Positions 26,009 through 35,262 of a stretch of DNA of 64,000 bases are shown here, in pieces (the stretch's first letter is position 1; every line of letters starts with the position of its first letter). Origin of the DNA: an uncultured Algibacter sp. GTDB lineage: Bacteria > Bacteroidota > Bacteroidia > Flavobacteriales > Flavobacteriaceae. The notes below the pieces were generated by a model. The model ran no database searches and was not told the origin of the DNA. It saw only the letters and a list, made by a program, of their open reading frames with translations. The DNA lies in contig CANMQH010000012.1 in the NCBI GenBank assembly GCA_947499935.1, forward strand, positions 57,701-121,700, given 5' to 3'. The position numbers were made by a program, and so were the translations under genes.

Positions 26009-26409
26009 TCCAGTGTTTTAAGTGATAACTCAAGAATAAAATTTGTAACCATTGGTCCATAAGAAGCAATCATATCAGCACTTTTTCTATCGACAAGACA
26101 TTCTATGGTTTGTTGCCCATCGCTATACAATCTTACATACCTTACTTTAATGCCCTTTACCATTTGACCTTTTGCAAAAGGCTTGTTAACTATGAGTGGT
26201 ATTTTGCCTGTTGTATCGTCTATAATACTAATACTAGTATTTAAAAAAGAGGTTGTTTCAACCACAGTAAATTTCGACAGTTTGAAGTCTTTTTTCTCTG
26301 AATATTCCGTAGGATTATCCTGCACCATTTTAATGGTACTTATTCGATTGTTTTTGGATGAACAAGAAGTAAATAATACAAATATGAGTATGTATTTTGA
26401 AGCATTCAT
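26005..26409 (-). CDS. small lipoprotein with possible OB-fold
   Basis: 134 residues. Lipobox LFTSC gives Cys at residue 16. The mature part contains FTVVETTSFLNTSISIIDD, TTGKIPLIV and KGQMVKGIKVRYVRL, a pattern like small OB-fold domains, but no family is recognised. The start codon overlaps the stop of the 47-residue ORF upstream (ATGA), and the stop overlaps the start of the channel gene. The three are therefore translationally coupled. Confidence 0.6.
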   Translation of the reverse strand: MNASKYILIFVLFTSCSSKNNRISTIKMVQDNPTEYSEKKDFKLSKFTVVETTSFLNTSISIIDDTTGKIPLIVNKPFAKGQMVKGIKVRYVRLYSDGQQTIECLVDRKSADMIASYGPMVTNFILELSLKTLE

Positions 26410-26549
26410 TTTTTTGAGCCTCCTTTTGAACTAGACGAACCACTTTTTGAGCTTCCATTTGATGTTTTGGGTGGATTATTACTTCGTCCTCCTCCAGATT
26501 TATTTCCTGTTTTACTTGGTGCATTTTTCATTCCACTAGACTTTGCCAT
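26406..26549 (-). CDS. 47-residue Ser/Gly/Lys-rich small protein
   Basis: A frame of 47 codons starting MAKSSGMKNAPSKTGNKSGG, composed almost only of Ser, Gly, Lys, Asn and Pro, so it would be disordered and basic. Its TGA overlaps the ATG of the lipoprotein gene, which supports translation. I recall similar short 'GNPSGNGRGNNPP'-like proteins in Bacteroidota but cannot name a family. Confidence 0.5.
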   Translation of the reverse strand: MAKSSGMKNAPSKTGNKSGGGRSNNPPKTSNGSSKSGSSSSKGGSKK

Positions 26550-26615
26550 AATTATGTGTTTTTAAGTTTTGTTATTTGTTAATCGTTCTGAAAATTTATT
26601 ATCAAAAGGCAGTTC

Positions 26616-27746
26616 TTATTCAACTGGCACTCTAATTCTTGTCTCTCTAATATCCATTCTTGTTTTATTAAGTGTAACGGTTATTGGTTCTTCCCTTTCT
26701 CTGTCGTATTCAACAATCTCAAATACTTTTACTTCTTTTACAGCAACAACCTTAACATCTACATCAATGCCCTGAAATTTATTATCATTGATTAATCCTA
26801 TATAAAAAGTCCCATGAGTTCGGTTTGTGTTTTTTCCATAAGCAGCAACTCCTTTTCCTGTATCGAATTGCAAGTAGGTTTGGCCCTTTACAAATTTTTC
26901 TGCATTTTCATAATCCGGAATAAATGAATAATACACATCTTCTCCGGTTTTAGGAATAAGTAGTTCTGTAATAGTTCCGACGGCTAATCCTGCTAAAGGT
27001 GTGCCGTAAATTGATGTGATTCCGTTTGCTAAACTTTCAACTGATTTTGCGTTTTCTTGGTAGGCTTGTTGCGCTTCTTGTCCTACACCAATCCAATACG
27101 CCCAGGCAATAACTTTTTCTTCTTTTAACTTTGTAGCAATAGGGCTCGGTAAATTAACTCTAAGATAGGTGCTACTTCTATTTTCGTTATAATAAGAATG
27201 AACGCGCTGATTTTTATTAAAAAGTAAATCTTCAACATTTTCTGTCTTAACTAATTCTCTTACTTTCTCTTTATATTTAATTGTATTGTAACCCGTAATA
27301 CTATCGATAGTATAAGGTGTGTAAATGGTATCTCTTACGGTTTCCCATTTCCAGTTGGTATTAAAATTTATGGTTGAATCGTCTGCAGGAATTCGATATA
27401 TTTTAATCTTACCAACTCTTTTGGTTAATGACGAGCTATAAAACCTGAATTTGTAAAGTCCCTTGTTTCGTATCTGTATTTGTCTTTTAGTGATTTTACT
27501 CACTTTAAAATCGCTAAAAACCTTATTGTTAGGTAACTCAAAAACTTCTATTTCTTTTAAGTGTTTGCCTTTTAACATTTCAAAACTAAACTCAATAATA
27601 TCGCCTTCTGCAAAACTGAAAAACAACTCTTCTGTTTCATCAAGGTTCAACGAAATTGTAGATTCGGTTACTAAAATAGGGGTTCCAGTAGCTGCTACAT
27701 TCTGCGTGATAATAATTATAAATGCTAATAGTATTTTTTTTGTCAT
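26616..27746 (-). CDS. exported protein of unknown function
   Basis: 376 residues with a signal peptide (1-19, ending VAATG). A beta-rich N-terminal half is followed by a central WAYWIGVGQEAQQAYQEN segment with a hydrophobic stretch (ITSIYGTPLAGLAVGTITELL, about 244-264) and a beta-rich C-terminal part. No known domain recognised. It lies between the Kiwa-like pair and the small lipoprotein genes on the same strand, with short gaps, so it probably shares their transcript. Confidence 0.6.
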   Translation of the reverse strand: MTKKILLAFIIIITQNVAATGTPILVTESTISLNLDETEELFFSFAEGDIIEFSFEMLKGKHLKEIEVFELPNNKVFSDFKVSKITKRQIQIRNKGLYKFRFYSSSLTKRVGKIKIYRIPADDSTINFNTNWKWETVRDTIYTPYTIDSITGYNTIKYKEKVRELVKTENVEDLLFNKNQRVHSYYNENRSSTYLRVNLPSPIATKLKEEKVIAWAYWIGVGQEAQQAYQENAKSVESLANGITSIYGTPLAGLAVGTITELLIPKTGEDVYYSFIPDYENAEKFVKGQTYLQFDTGKGVAAYGKNTNRTHGTFYIGLINDNKFQGIDVDVKVVAVKEVKVFEIVEYDREREEPITVTLNKTRMDIRETRIRVPVE

Positions 27747-27775
27747 AGTTTTTTTGTTTAGGATTTTAATAATTT

Positions 27776-28609
27776 TTATCCAATAGCTGTTACTGAATTA
27801 GCCACTCTTTTTTCGTTTCCAACCAGAGTTGTGTAATATCTTTGTTCAATTCCGAACATTAATGATTTCAGACTTTGTTCATCCCCAATCGCGAAGCTTC
27901 TGTCCTCTTCTGAAAACTCTAAATCTTCACAATAATCTTTAATGTAATCATATATAGAAGCTTTTTGTGCGTTTGTAAAATTGTTAAATGTATCCATCGC
28001 CATTGCTATTCGTTTACGATTCGCTTTTTTAACTCTTTCAGCACTATAACTTTCCGTTAGATTTATAAAGTCGTTATTCAAAAATGTTGCAGTATCTTCT
28101 TTTGTTGCCTCACGGTATAAGGAACCAATTCCTGAGAAAACAGTCGTTATGGAAGTTAATTTCTTAAAATATAGAATATCACTAGTCTTATCGTAAATTG
28201 CATCGGGTAAGACTTTTATAATTATTATTGGGTTATCTGTTTTTAATTCAGGTTCATTAGATATGTGAAACCATTTCCGATTGATGGTCTGGCTTTTTGA
28301 TAACTTCTGAAAATAATAATACCTATTACTTTGATAAGAACATAAGTAACTTAGTTTATCATAATCTGCTCTTATTATTTGGTTGAATTCTGCCGAATTA
28401 AAATCATTTGTTATGAGTTCAATTGAGTAATCTGTTTCTGAAAAATTATCAATAGCGAACCATTCATCATCTTCTAATTTATAGTTGGTATCATATTCGC
28501 GAGGATTATCCAAATCATTTGGCAATTCGAAGACATTTTCGCCAGACATTAATTTTACTATCTGTCCGTTTCTCCCTGATTTTTTAGCAATTAAATGGTT
28601 CATATACAT
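27776..28609 (-). CDS. KwaB-like (DUF4868) protein, probable Kiwa defence component
   Basis: 277 residues, soluble. The C-terminal part (AIGDEQSLKSLMFGIEQRYYTT then LVGNEKRVANSV) and the central IIIIKVLPDAIYDKTSDILYF block resemble DUF4868, the family of KwaB, the DNA-binding effector of the Kiwa anti-phage system. It directly follows a four-TM protein gene, sharing one base with it, which is the kwaA-kwaB arrangement. The identification is from remembered family pattern plus gene order and needs a profile search. Confidence 0.55.
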   Translation of the reverse strand: MYMNHLIAKKSGRNGQIVKLMSGENVFELPNDLDNPREYDTNYKLEDDEWFAIDNFSETDYSIELITNDFNSAEFNQIIRADYDKLSYLCSYQSNRYYYFQKLSKSQTINRKWFHISNEPELKTDNPIIIIKVLPDAIYDKTSDILYFKKLTSITTVFSGIGSLYREATKEDTATFLNNDFINLTESYSAERVKKANRKRIAMAMDTFNNFTNAQKASIYDYIKDYCEDLEFSEEDRSFAIGDEQSLKSLMFGIEQRYYTTLVGNEKRVANSVTAIG

Positions 28610-29145
28610 TAAGTTAAATCAATAAATGTAAAGTCGTTAATTCTTTTAAGTTTCTCAAATTCCGTTTCTTTTGGGGCTTTTAAAATTCTGCGTGTTATGA
28701 CAAAAATTTTGATTTCATTCGTAGTAGTTAAGTAGTAGAAATGATATCTAAAAATTAAAAACAACGGATTAAAATAGAGTGTTTGTGATAGAAAAGTAAA
28801 CACAAATAATATTGCAAAAACAAAAACTAGAGTATCCACAAACGGAATACTTAATGCAACAAAGAAATAACCCAAATAACTCGGTAAAAAAGTATTATTA
28901 GCTTGTTCTATACTTTTTATTGTTCCTATAAAAATATTGTCTTCGCCTAAATATCTTGCTATTAGAATACTTATAAACGTTAAAAAAATCGGAACTAAAA
29001 AGTAAAGTATATATGAGATATAATTTGGAAGTCCACAAAGAATTAAATGAAATTCATTTATTAGCACCTCTTCTTTTACTAAATAAATAACAATTATTAG
29101 AGATGTTGCATTAAAGGTCAATAAAAGTCTATAAATAAAATTCAT
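28609..29145 (-). CDS. KwaA-like four-TM membrane protein, probable Kiwa component
   Basis: 178 residues with four membrane helices (about 5-23, 42-63, 85-108, 110-130). A cytoplasmic C-terminal segment FNPLFLIFRYHFYYLTT and IKIFVITRRILKAP follows. A four-helix membrane protein with this NPL...Y.FY tail, placed just before a DUF4868-like gene, fits KwaA, the envelope sensor of Kiwa. An 87-bp gap upstream separates it from the coiled-coil gene, so it may have its own promoter. Confidence 0.55.
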   Translation of the reverse strand: MNFIYRLLLTFNATSLIIVIYLVKEEVLINEFHLILCGLPNYISYILYFLVPIFLTFISILIARYLGEDNIFIGTIKSIEQANNTFLPSYLGYFFVALSIPFVDTLVFVFAILFVFTFLSQTLYFNPLFLIFRYHFYYLTTTNEIKIFVITRRILKAPKETEFEKLKRINDFTFIDLT

Positions 29146-29232
29146 TCTATTTTCTTTAATATTTAATTAATTTTCTATAAACCATATGATTATAAATATC
29201 CATTCCCTCTTTTAGTATTTTCTCATCCAACC

Positions 29233-30054
29233 TTAAAAATTAAAAAAGCCTTTTTTCCCATCCTCATCCTTACTCTTTTGTTCTTGTAGTGTATTTAAAA
29301 ACACTTTATCTAGTTCATTTACCGAAGTAAGCACGTCATTAAAACTTTTACCGAATTCTGTGTTTAAAGTATCAACCTTATCCGTAAGCACCTTAATCTG
29401 ATTTTCGTTCAATACTGTTTTAAGTCCTTTATTGGTTTCATCGGTTACTTTAGCAATGGTGGTTTTACTATGCGCTACAGCGTCTAGCATTGTTTTTTCG
29501 CCACTAGAGGCCAATTGTTTTATTTTACCGTCTATGGTGGTTTCTACTTTATACAAGACATCATCCATTTCGGTCTTGATGTCGTTTAAGCTTTTTTCGT
29601 AGGTGGTAATAAGTTGTTTTATTTTACCGTAAACCTTCTCTAATTCCTGATTGCTATTTATAAGAATAGGTTTTAAATCTGCGTTTTTTGTAATGTTTTC
29701 TTCGGTCTTATCGAGTAGTTGGCCTAACAAGTCATTATTAGTAGAAAGCATTTCTGTAAGCGATTTATAATCCTTTTTTATAAAAGTGGTTACCTCAGTA
29801 AAACTATTTTTATGCGTTTTAATAAATCCTGTATTTTCAGATTTTAGTTTCTCGAAAGATTGAGCGGTTTTATAAGTAAGGGCGTTTACGTTATCATCTA
29901 CATTAGTAGCAGCCTTTAAGAAGAGGTCTTTTATTTTTTGAAGTTCTCCATTAATATAGTTATGATTGTTAAGCTTATATGCAGTAATGTATTTATTAAT
30001 AAAATACAGTGTCGCAATATGCGAAATGAGTAAAAGAATAATGAGATAAATCAT
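29233..30054 (-). CDS. single-TM coiled-coil protein
   Basis: 273 residues: one N-terminal membrane helix (1-23) and a long, mostly helical remainder with heptad-like runs of Leu, Ile and Val between Lys and Asp/Glu, suggesting an extended coiled coil. The C-terminus (LQEQKSKDEDGKKGFFNF) is charged and disordered. It starts 4 bp after the stop of the preceding membrane-anchored gene and is part of the vWA/tubulin/Hsp70-like operon. Likely a structural membrane-anchored rod; no family recognised. Confidence 0.65.
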   Translation of the reverse strand: MIYLIILLLISHIATLYFINKYITAYKLNNHNYINGELQKIKDLFLKAATNVDDNVNALTYKTAQSFEKLKSENTGFIKTHKNSFTEVTTFIKKDYKSLTEMLSTNNDLLGQLLDKTEENITKNADLKPILINSNQELEKVYGKIKQLITTYEKSLNDIKTEMDDVLYKVETTIDGKIKQLASSGEKTMLDAVAHSKTTIAKVTDETNKGLKTVLNENQIKVLTDKVDTLNTEFGKSFNDVLTSVNELDKVFLNTLQEQKSKDEDGKKGFFNF

Positions 30055-30058
30055 AAGG

Positions 30059-31678
30059 CTAAATAACTTTAATAGGTAATTTGTTTTTTATTTTCCAGAT
30101 GCCGTTTTCTAGTTCCATTGTGCCGTCTGGACCTATTTGCTGTATCGTGGTGCCAGTACTGTTAAAATTTTCACTAGTTAGCTCGCAAATAGGGATTAAA
30201 AATGAATCGTAACTCATTATACCTGCTTGCATCATATCGTCTTTTTCTAGTAATAATCTAAAAGTAGCTTTAGTAATATCATCTGGGTTTACTGAAAGTT
30301 GTATCGCACTATCTCGCTCTATAGTCTTCGTTTTTTTTATATCCTGTAGTGTACCGTTTGCATCTGCAAAGGCAAAATAGAATACAGAATTATCCTGTAC
30401 CATTTTTTGTAAAACCATTTTAATATCTTTTTCTAAAGTATTTATAGTTGTATTTAATTTTGCAGTGGTGGTAACATTTGGTAATTCTGAAACTGCAATC
30501 TGTTGAAGCTGGCGCACCTTATTTGCAATATCTTCTTCTTTAACAATATTGGTATTTACGGCTTGCGCAAAATTTTGTGCTGCAATCCTATTATCTATCT
30601 CTAACTTAGCGTCATTTTTTGCAACATAGTTTTTAAGCTCATAGCTTAAGGTTGACTTGTCTTGTGTAATCCTTCTATCTATAAATTGTTGAAGCTCGGT
30701 TTTGTTATAAAATGAACTTGATGATGCTTCTAAAAGCGTATCTGTTTTTAAATTCTCAAATTTTAATGATACTTCTTGCAGACAATCTTTATGATATTGA
30801 CTCATCAAGGCTTGTTGCAATTTTTCGTAGGCTTGTTCTATATTACTTTTTACTTCTGAATCTCTAAGCTTTGTAGCTTTTGGTTGAAAAGAAGAATGGT
30901 TATAGGTTTCTTTCTCTCTTTCATTCTTTGCTATATCCAAAGCTTCTATTTGAAGGTTTTTTATTTTTTTATGCTTGAAAAATTGAAGAAAATTTAATAC
31001 TAAGCTTACTAAAAATAGACCTAAAAGCAACCAAGTATATGTATTAAAAGAGTCTTTAAAACTTTCATTATCGTTATCGCTTGTTTTTTGTTCTATATTT
31101 TTTTCTAAGACTTCTGGTTCTTGATATGCTTTTGTTGATTTATTAATAAGTGATACTACTGTATTATCAACTTTTTCAAGATTTTTCAGATATTTTTCAT
31201 AAGTGACATCAGGATTCAATTTCAAGTCGTCTTCATTTTTCTTAAGAATAACTTCAGTATAGAAATCGCTATCTAAAAACACAGCAAGTCTTTCATTAAA
31301 TTGTGTTTTTGTCTTAAACGTTTCTTTTTCAATACTATCTCTATATTTTATAAGAGATTTAGTGTAATCTAATGTTCGTTTATGAAGGTTTTGTTTTGAA
31401 AACTCATTCAATTTTACTCCCTCTAAATCTGGCTTTACATCTGGCGATTTACGTGGTACTCTATCAGTTTCAATCCAATTAATAATAGTATATCCAATAT
31501 GGTCAAAAAGAGTTTCAATTAATTCTAAATTCTCTTCTTTAATCAAGTCATTCTTAGGGATTACTTCAATAACTTCTTCATTATTAAAATTTTCTGTTCC
31601 CTCTTTACAATTCACAAGAAGTAAAGTCCCAACTAAAAGAATTAAAATGTATTTTCTATGTAATTTGAAATTTCTCAC
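30059..31678 (-). CDS. lipoprotein-like protein with central TM and cytoplasmic coiled-coil domain
   Basis: 539 residues. An export signal with lipobox LLVNC (Cys 24) is followed by a ~185-residue helical region, a clear membrane helix at 214-234 (WLLLGLFLVSLVLNFLQFF), and a C-terminal part with long helices (to ~400) and a beta-rich tail domain (about 430-539). With a processed N-terminus, residues 25-213 would be periplasmic and 240-539 cytoplasmic, so the protein would bridge the inner membrane. Its ATG overlaps the stop of the Hsp70-like gene (ATGA), indicating a stoichiometric partner. No family recognised. Confidence 0.65.
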   Translation of the reverse strand: MRNFKLHRKYILILLVGTLLLVNCKEGTENFNNEEVIEVIPKNDLIKEENLELIETLFDHIGYTIINWIETDRVPRKSPDVKPDLEGVKLNEFSKQNLHKRTLDYTKSLIKYRDSIEKETFKTKTQFNERLAVFLDSDFYTEVILKKNEDDLKLNPDVTYEKYLKNLEKVDNTVVSLINKSTKAYQEPEVLEKNIEQKTSDNDNESFKDSFNTYTWLLLGLFLVSLVLNFLQFFKHKKIKNLQIEALDIAKNEREKETYNHSSFQPKATKLRDSEVKSNIEQAYEKLQQALMSQYHKDCLQEVSLKFENLKTDTLLEASSSSFYNKTELQQFIDRRITQDKSTLSYELKNYVAKNDAKLEIDNRIAAQNFAQAVNTNIVKEEDIANKVRQLQQIAVSELPNVTTTAKLNTTINTLEKDIKMVLQKMVQDNSVFYFAFADANGTLQDIKKTKTIERDSAIQLSVNPDDITKATFRLLLEKDDMMQAGIMSYDSFLIPICELTSENFNSTGTTIQQIGPDGTMELENGIWKIKNKLPIKVI

Positions 31679-34600
31679 GCGCCTTTAAATTGGTTAATTT
31701 TATCTGTTACGATGTACTTTGAAAAAGCATATAAGTAAGCCTTTATAGCTTCAAAAAAGAGGGTATCGTTTAATGGTGTTTCTTTTTCAATGTTTACTTT
31801 GTGGTGTACTGTTTGACGAATCGTATCGCTAATTTTTGTTGCGTCTGTAAAAAAGTCTTTCAGCTTTGCTGTATTGTAGGCTTTATCTACTCCAAAATTT
31901 TGAACGAAGTCTGACTCAAACCAGAGTGTATCAAAGAAATAAGTAAAAAAACCAACGACGTTTTTAGTAACCTCATCAATCGTAGTATTTTCTTCTTCTA
32001 AGAAATCGACATATTTAAAAGCTTGTCGTGCTGTTGTATCGCTATTCTTTATTAAATCGTCACTCGTACCAACAGAGATATAGTAATTTTGAATATCTGC
32101 TTCGCTTTTATCGAGTATGTTTTTAAGACCATCTATACCACCTATGGCAGTTGATTCTTTCGGGTTTTTAAGAATTTGAATCTCTACAGGGTGTAATGTC
32201 TCTAAATTGAAAATTTGTTTTAATATAAGTGCTGCTAATTTTGAAACGCCGTTGGTTCTATTTAAATCTGAAGTCCCATTAGTAATTTCCATCAATTTTG
32301 CTCCATTACCACTAAGACCTATGTATGTTGGCAAATCTTTGCAGGCTATCATCTTCAACATTTGACAAGAATGATAAAAAATGGAGGCATTGTGTATAAG
32401 GAACAATAATTTAAACTCGCCGTCCATTGAAAGTTTTTGCCCAAACTCTTTATAATTAAAGAAGTAACTTAGTAAATCTGTAGACTGTAAACCGCTAGAA
32501 GATTTAATGTATTTTACTGTTTCTTGCTTCTTTAAATCTTCTCCAAAGTACTTGAGCATCGCTGCTTCATACCTTGTCACAAAACCATTATCAAAAGGTT
32601 TGTTGCTATTTCTAGATTCGAAAAGACTGTTTCCTGCAAATCTGAATGAGGTTGTTAGTGTAGGTTTTTCATTTTCAAATACAATTAAGTCTGTAGTACC
32701 TCCACCAATGTCTAGATTCATAAATACTTTACCAGAACCAAATTCATTGGGATAACTGTAATAAGGTGCCCAAGATTCTGTAACAGAGATAAGCCTTTTA
32801 TAATTTTCTGACTTACCGTAATACGTAGCAAACAATTCTTGCCAAATGTTATTAAAAATCGTCATTTGATTGGTACTCATACTAAGCGGTTTAAACCAAA
32901 TAACATTTGTATTTTGAGGATTGTAACCTTCGCTCAACAACTTATTCCTACCCATCCAAGTTAGTTGCTCAATAAAACCACGTAATTTATTTTGTGCTGC
33001 ATTATTGTTACTATCTGTTACACCCCATTTTATATTAGAGTGTGTAAAATCATACTCATACCGTAAACTAGAATGCCCAAACGCAAAAGGTATATTGGTA
33101 TTAGAAAGCACATTTATATTCCCTGGTTGTTCTGGTTTTGTATCATTATCTATATTTACAATAGAACGAATAGGAAAACGAAAAGGCGAATCCTCCCCTA
33201 TTACACTTGGTAAAAATTCTGCATATTGTAGCGTACCATATAATCCTCTTATACTATTTGTGTCAAACTTTAAATGGTTTTCTTCTGAATCTATAGGTTT
33301 GTGTAGCAAAACAAAATCTGGGTCTATTGAAGCTCCATTACCTTTGTATGAAGAAAGATTTTCTACAGCGTTTGCGGTCTTAAATGCCACAAAACTATTA
33401 CTTGTACCAATATCGAAAGCTACAGATGTTTCTCTCTCAGACAACTGAATAGGTTCTCCCATTAATGGTAATAGCACACCATTTAGTGCTACGTTTTTAT
33501 CAAGATTATTAACGTTTACCGAAACCAAATCGAACGTAACATCTTTATCTGTTTTGTAGGTTACTTCTCCTTGAGCATTGTAATGAATGGTTGAAATATC
33601 TATATAATTTGAAACACTTGGGTATTTTTCATCTTTTTGGGTTCTGGATATTTCCGAAGTATCCACCACAATAGTTTCTGGCTTTGCGGTATATTCTCTT
33701 AAAAACTTATAATGAATTTCCTCGCCATCTAGATGGTATGATAACGCTTTGTATCTATCATTATACATCGCATCTGCCACTTTAAAAAACGGATAAATAC
33801 CGAAAGCCAAAGTAGATTTTATTACAGCCCCATTTTCATCATTATCAATCGTTTCTGGTACCACATAATCGTAGGTACGTTCAAACTTCATTGTGCCTTT
33901 TTCATTATCTGCTTTAATAGGGATTTCTAGTGTTACGATTATTGCACCTAGATTCAACTTTTCTATTGAAATATGTTTTTTTAAATCTTCAATTGTGAAG
34001 TAATCAAAGTACTTTTCTGTAACTGGTAAAATTATATTTTGCACGTCTCCGTTTGGCAACCAGAATTTTGTGGCATTTACATCGTATTCTAACTCTATAA
34101 GGTGTTTTGAAAGAAAATCGTTTCTATTAATCCAAGGGTATTCTATAACAGATTGTGGCAACTTACGCTTTTCAATAGGTGTAGATGATGTCGTTTTCCC
34201 TTCTTTTGGAAAAGAGTTACCATCTAGATAGTTCCATCTTGGTTTTACTCCCGTATGGCTTAAAGCCAAAGGTGGACGCTCTAGATGTTTAGATGTCACA
34301 ATAACATAATCACTATTTTTTGCATTTACCTCATCATCTGCTTTATTATATTTCTCACATAAAAAAGGAACTGTACCGCTTAAAAAAGTAATTTCTTCGT
34401 TACTAATTTCGAGTATGGTGTAGGGCTGAGTTATTTGGTGCATATCTGCATTAGATAGGCTATTCACAAAACTATTGAGTCCTTCGACTTCAGAAACTTT
34501 ATTGTTTAAACCTACATATTCATAAACTTCCTTAAAAGATTCTATCATCTTAGGTTCTTTTCTGAAAAGGATATTTATGTATTTCTGAAAATCTGCTTTT

Positions 34601-35235
34601 CTCCTGTATAAGGGTAGGTTGTTTTTTGAAAAAAACTTGCGGTTATCTTCATTAGATACTGTTTGAGGTAAATTATCGCCTACTGTAAAAAAACCTGTGT
34701 ACGGCGATGTACCCGCAATAATTTCATTATCGAGATAGATGAGCGTAAAAGCATTGAATGCTGTAGAAATACCTTGATTTAAAAAGCGAGAATCGTTATT
34801 ATAATTACCAATAAATATCTGTAATGTTTCTGCAAATGTTTTGATGCCAGAATTATGTTCTTTTACCACTTCTTTAAGTTCACTAATATCCCAAGTTTTT
34901 ATAGAAACTCTATCTTTCAATTTTAAGGTTTCAAACCGAAATAACAGTTCAAAAACATCTAAGCAACGAGATACATTTTTATGGTATGTTGTATTTCCGT
35001 CTAAATTGTCTTTATTATTTCCAGACTCTTTAAATGCTTTATTTAGAAACTCAAAAGAGGTCTCAAAAAGATGCATTTGTGCAAATGGCGAAGGGATAGA
35101 AGTAACGGGGACTTCCATTTTACCTATGTTATCTGTAATCTCATTAATGGTATTTACATTATATGGATTGCCGTCATATTCATTCCATCCTAAAGCGGCT
35201 TGTTGTTCTCGTATTAAACTTAATTTATATGGCAT
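31675..35235 (-). CDS. large Hsp70/actin-fold (ASKHA) ATPase with long N-terminal extension
   Basis: 1186 residues. The C-terminal half has the actin/Hsp70 nucleotide-binding motifs in the right order: phosphate-1 VAFDIGTSNSFVAFK (about 608), phosphate-2 MNLDIGGGTTDLIVF (about 842) and adenosine motif YIGLSGNGAKLM (about 972). The first ~600 residues form a beta-rich region I do not recognise, and no Hsp70 substrate-binding domain is evident. So it is a specialised ATPase, not a DnaK copy; similarity to SrfB-type 'virulence factor' proteins is possible but unchecked. It follows the tubulin-like gene by 27 bp and overlaps the next gene by 4 bp. Confidence 0.8.
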   Translation of the reverse strand: MPYKLSLIREQQAALGWNEYDGNPYNVNTINEITDNIGKMEVPVTSIPSPFAQMHLFETSFEFLNKAFKESGNNKDNLDGNTTYHKNVSRCLDVFELLFRFETLKLKDRVSIKTWDISELKEVVKEHNSGIKTFAETLQIFIGNYNNDSRFLNQGISTAFNAFTLIYLDNEIIAGTSPYTGFFTVGDNLPQTVSNEDNRKFFSKNNLPLYRRKADFQKYINILFRKEPKMIESFKEVYEYVGLNNKVSEVEGLNSFVNSLSNADMHQITQPYTILEISNEEITFLSGTVPFLCEKYNKADDEVNAKNSDYVIVTSKHLERPPLALSHTGVKPRWNYLDGNSFPKEGKTTSSTPIEKRKLPQSVIEYPWINRNDFLSKHLIELEYDVNATKFWLPNGDVQNIILPVTEKYFDYFTIEDLKKHISIEKLNLGAIIVTLEIPIKADNEKGTMKFERTYDYVVPETIDNDENGAVIKSTLAFGIYPFFKVADAMYNDRYKALSYHLDGEEIHYKFLREYTAKPETIVVDTSEISRTQKDEKYPSVSNYIDISTIHYNAQGEVTYKTDKDVTFDLVSVNVNNLDKNVALNGVLLPLMGEPIQLSERETSVAFDIGTSNSFVAFKTANAVENLSSYKGNGASIDPDFVLLHKPIDSEENHLKFDTNSIRGLYGTLQYAEFLPSVIGEDSPFRFPIRSIVNIDNDTKPEQPGNINVLSNTNIPFAFGHSSLRYEYDFTHSNIKWGVTDSNNNAAQNKLRGFIEQLTWMGRNKLLSEGYNPQNTNVIWFKPLSMSTNQMTIFNNIWQELFATYYGKSENYKRLISVTESWAPYYSYPNEFGSGKVFMNLDIGGGTTDLIVFENEKPTLTTSFRFAGNSLFESRNSNKPFDNGFVTRYEAAMLKYFGEDLKKQETVKYIKSSSGLQSTDLLSYFFNYKEFGQKLSMDGEFKLLFLIHNASIFYHSCQMLKMIACKDLPTYIGLSGNGAKLMEITNGTSDLNRTNGVSKLAALILKQIFNLETLHPVEIQILKNPKESTAIGGIDGLKNILDKSEADIQNYYISVGTSDDLIKNSDTTARQAFKYVDFLEEENTTIDEVTKNVVGFFTYFFDTLWFESDFVQNFGVDKAYNTAKLKDFFTDATKISDTIRQTVHHKVNIEKETPLNDTLFFEAIKAYLYAFSKYIVTDKINQFKGA

Positions 35236-35262
35236 AGTCTTTATATTATAGTCTAGAAAATA

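Noticed and set aside
26330..26524. 64-codon minus-strand frame
   Set aside because: It runs out of frame through the small Ser/Gly/Lys ORF and the lipoprotein start, both of which are better supported.
33005..33448. 147-codon plus-strand frame
   Set aside because: Antisense shadow of the Hsp70-like gene.
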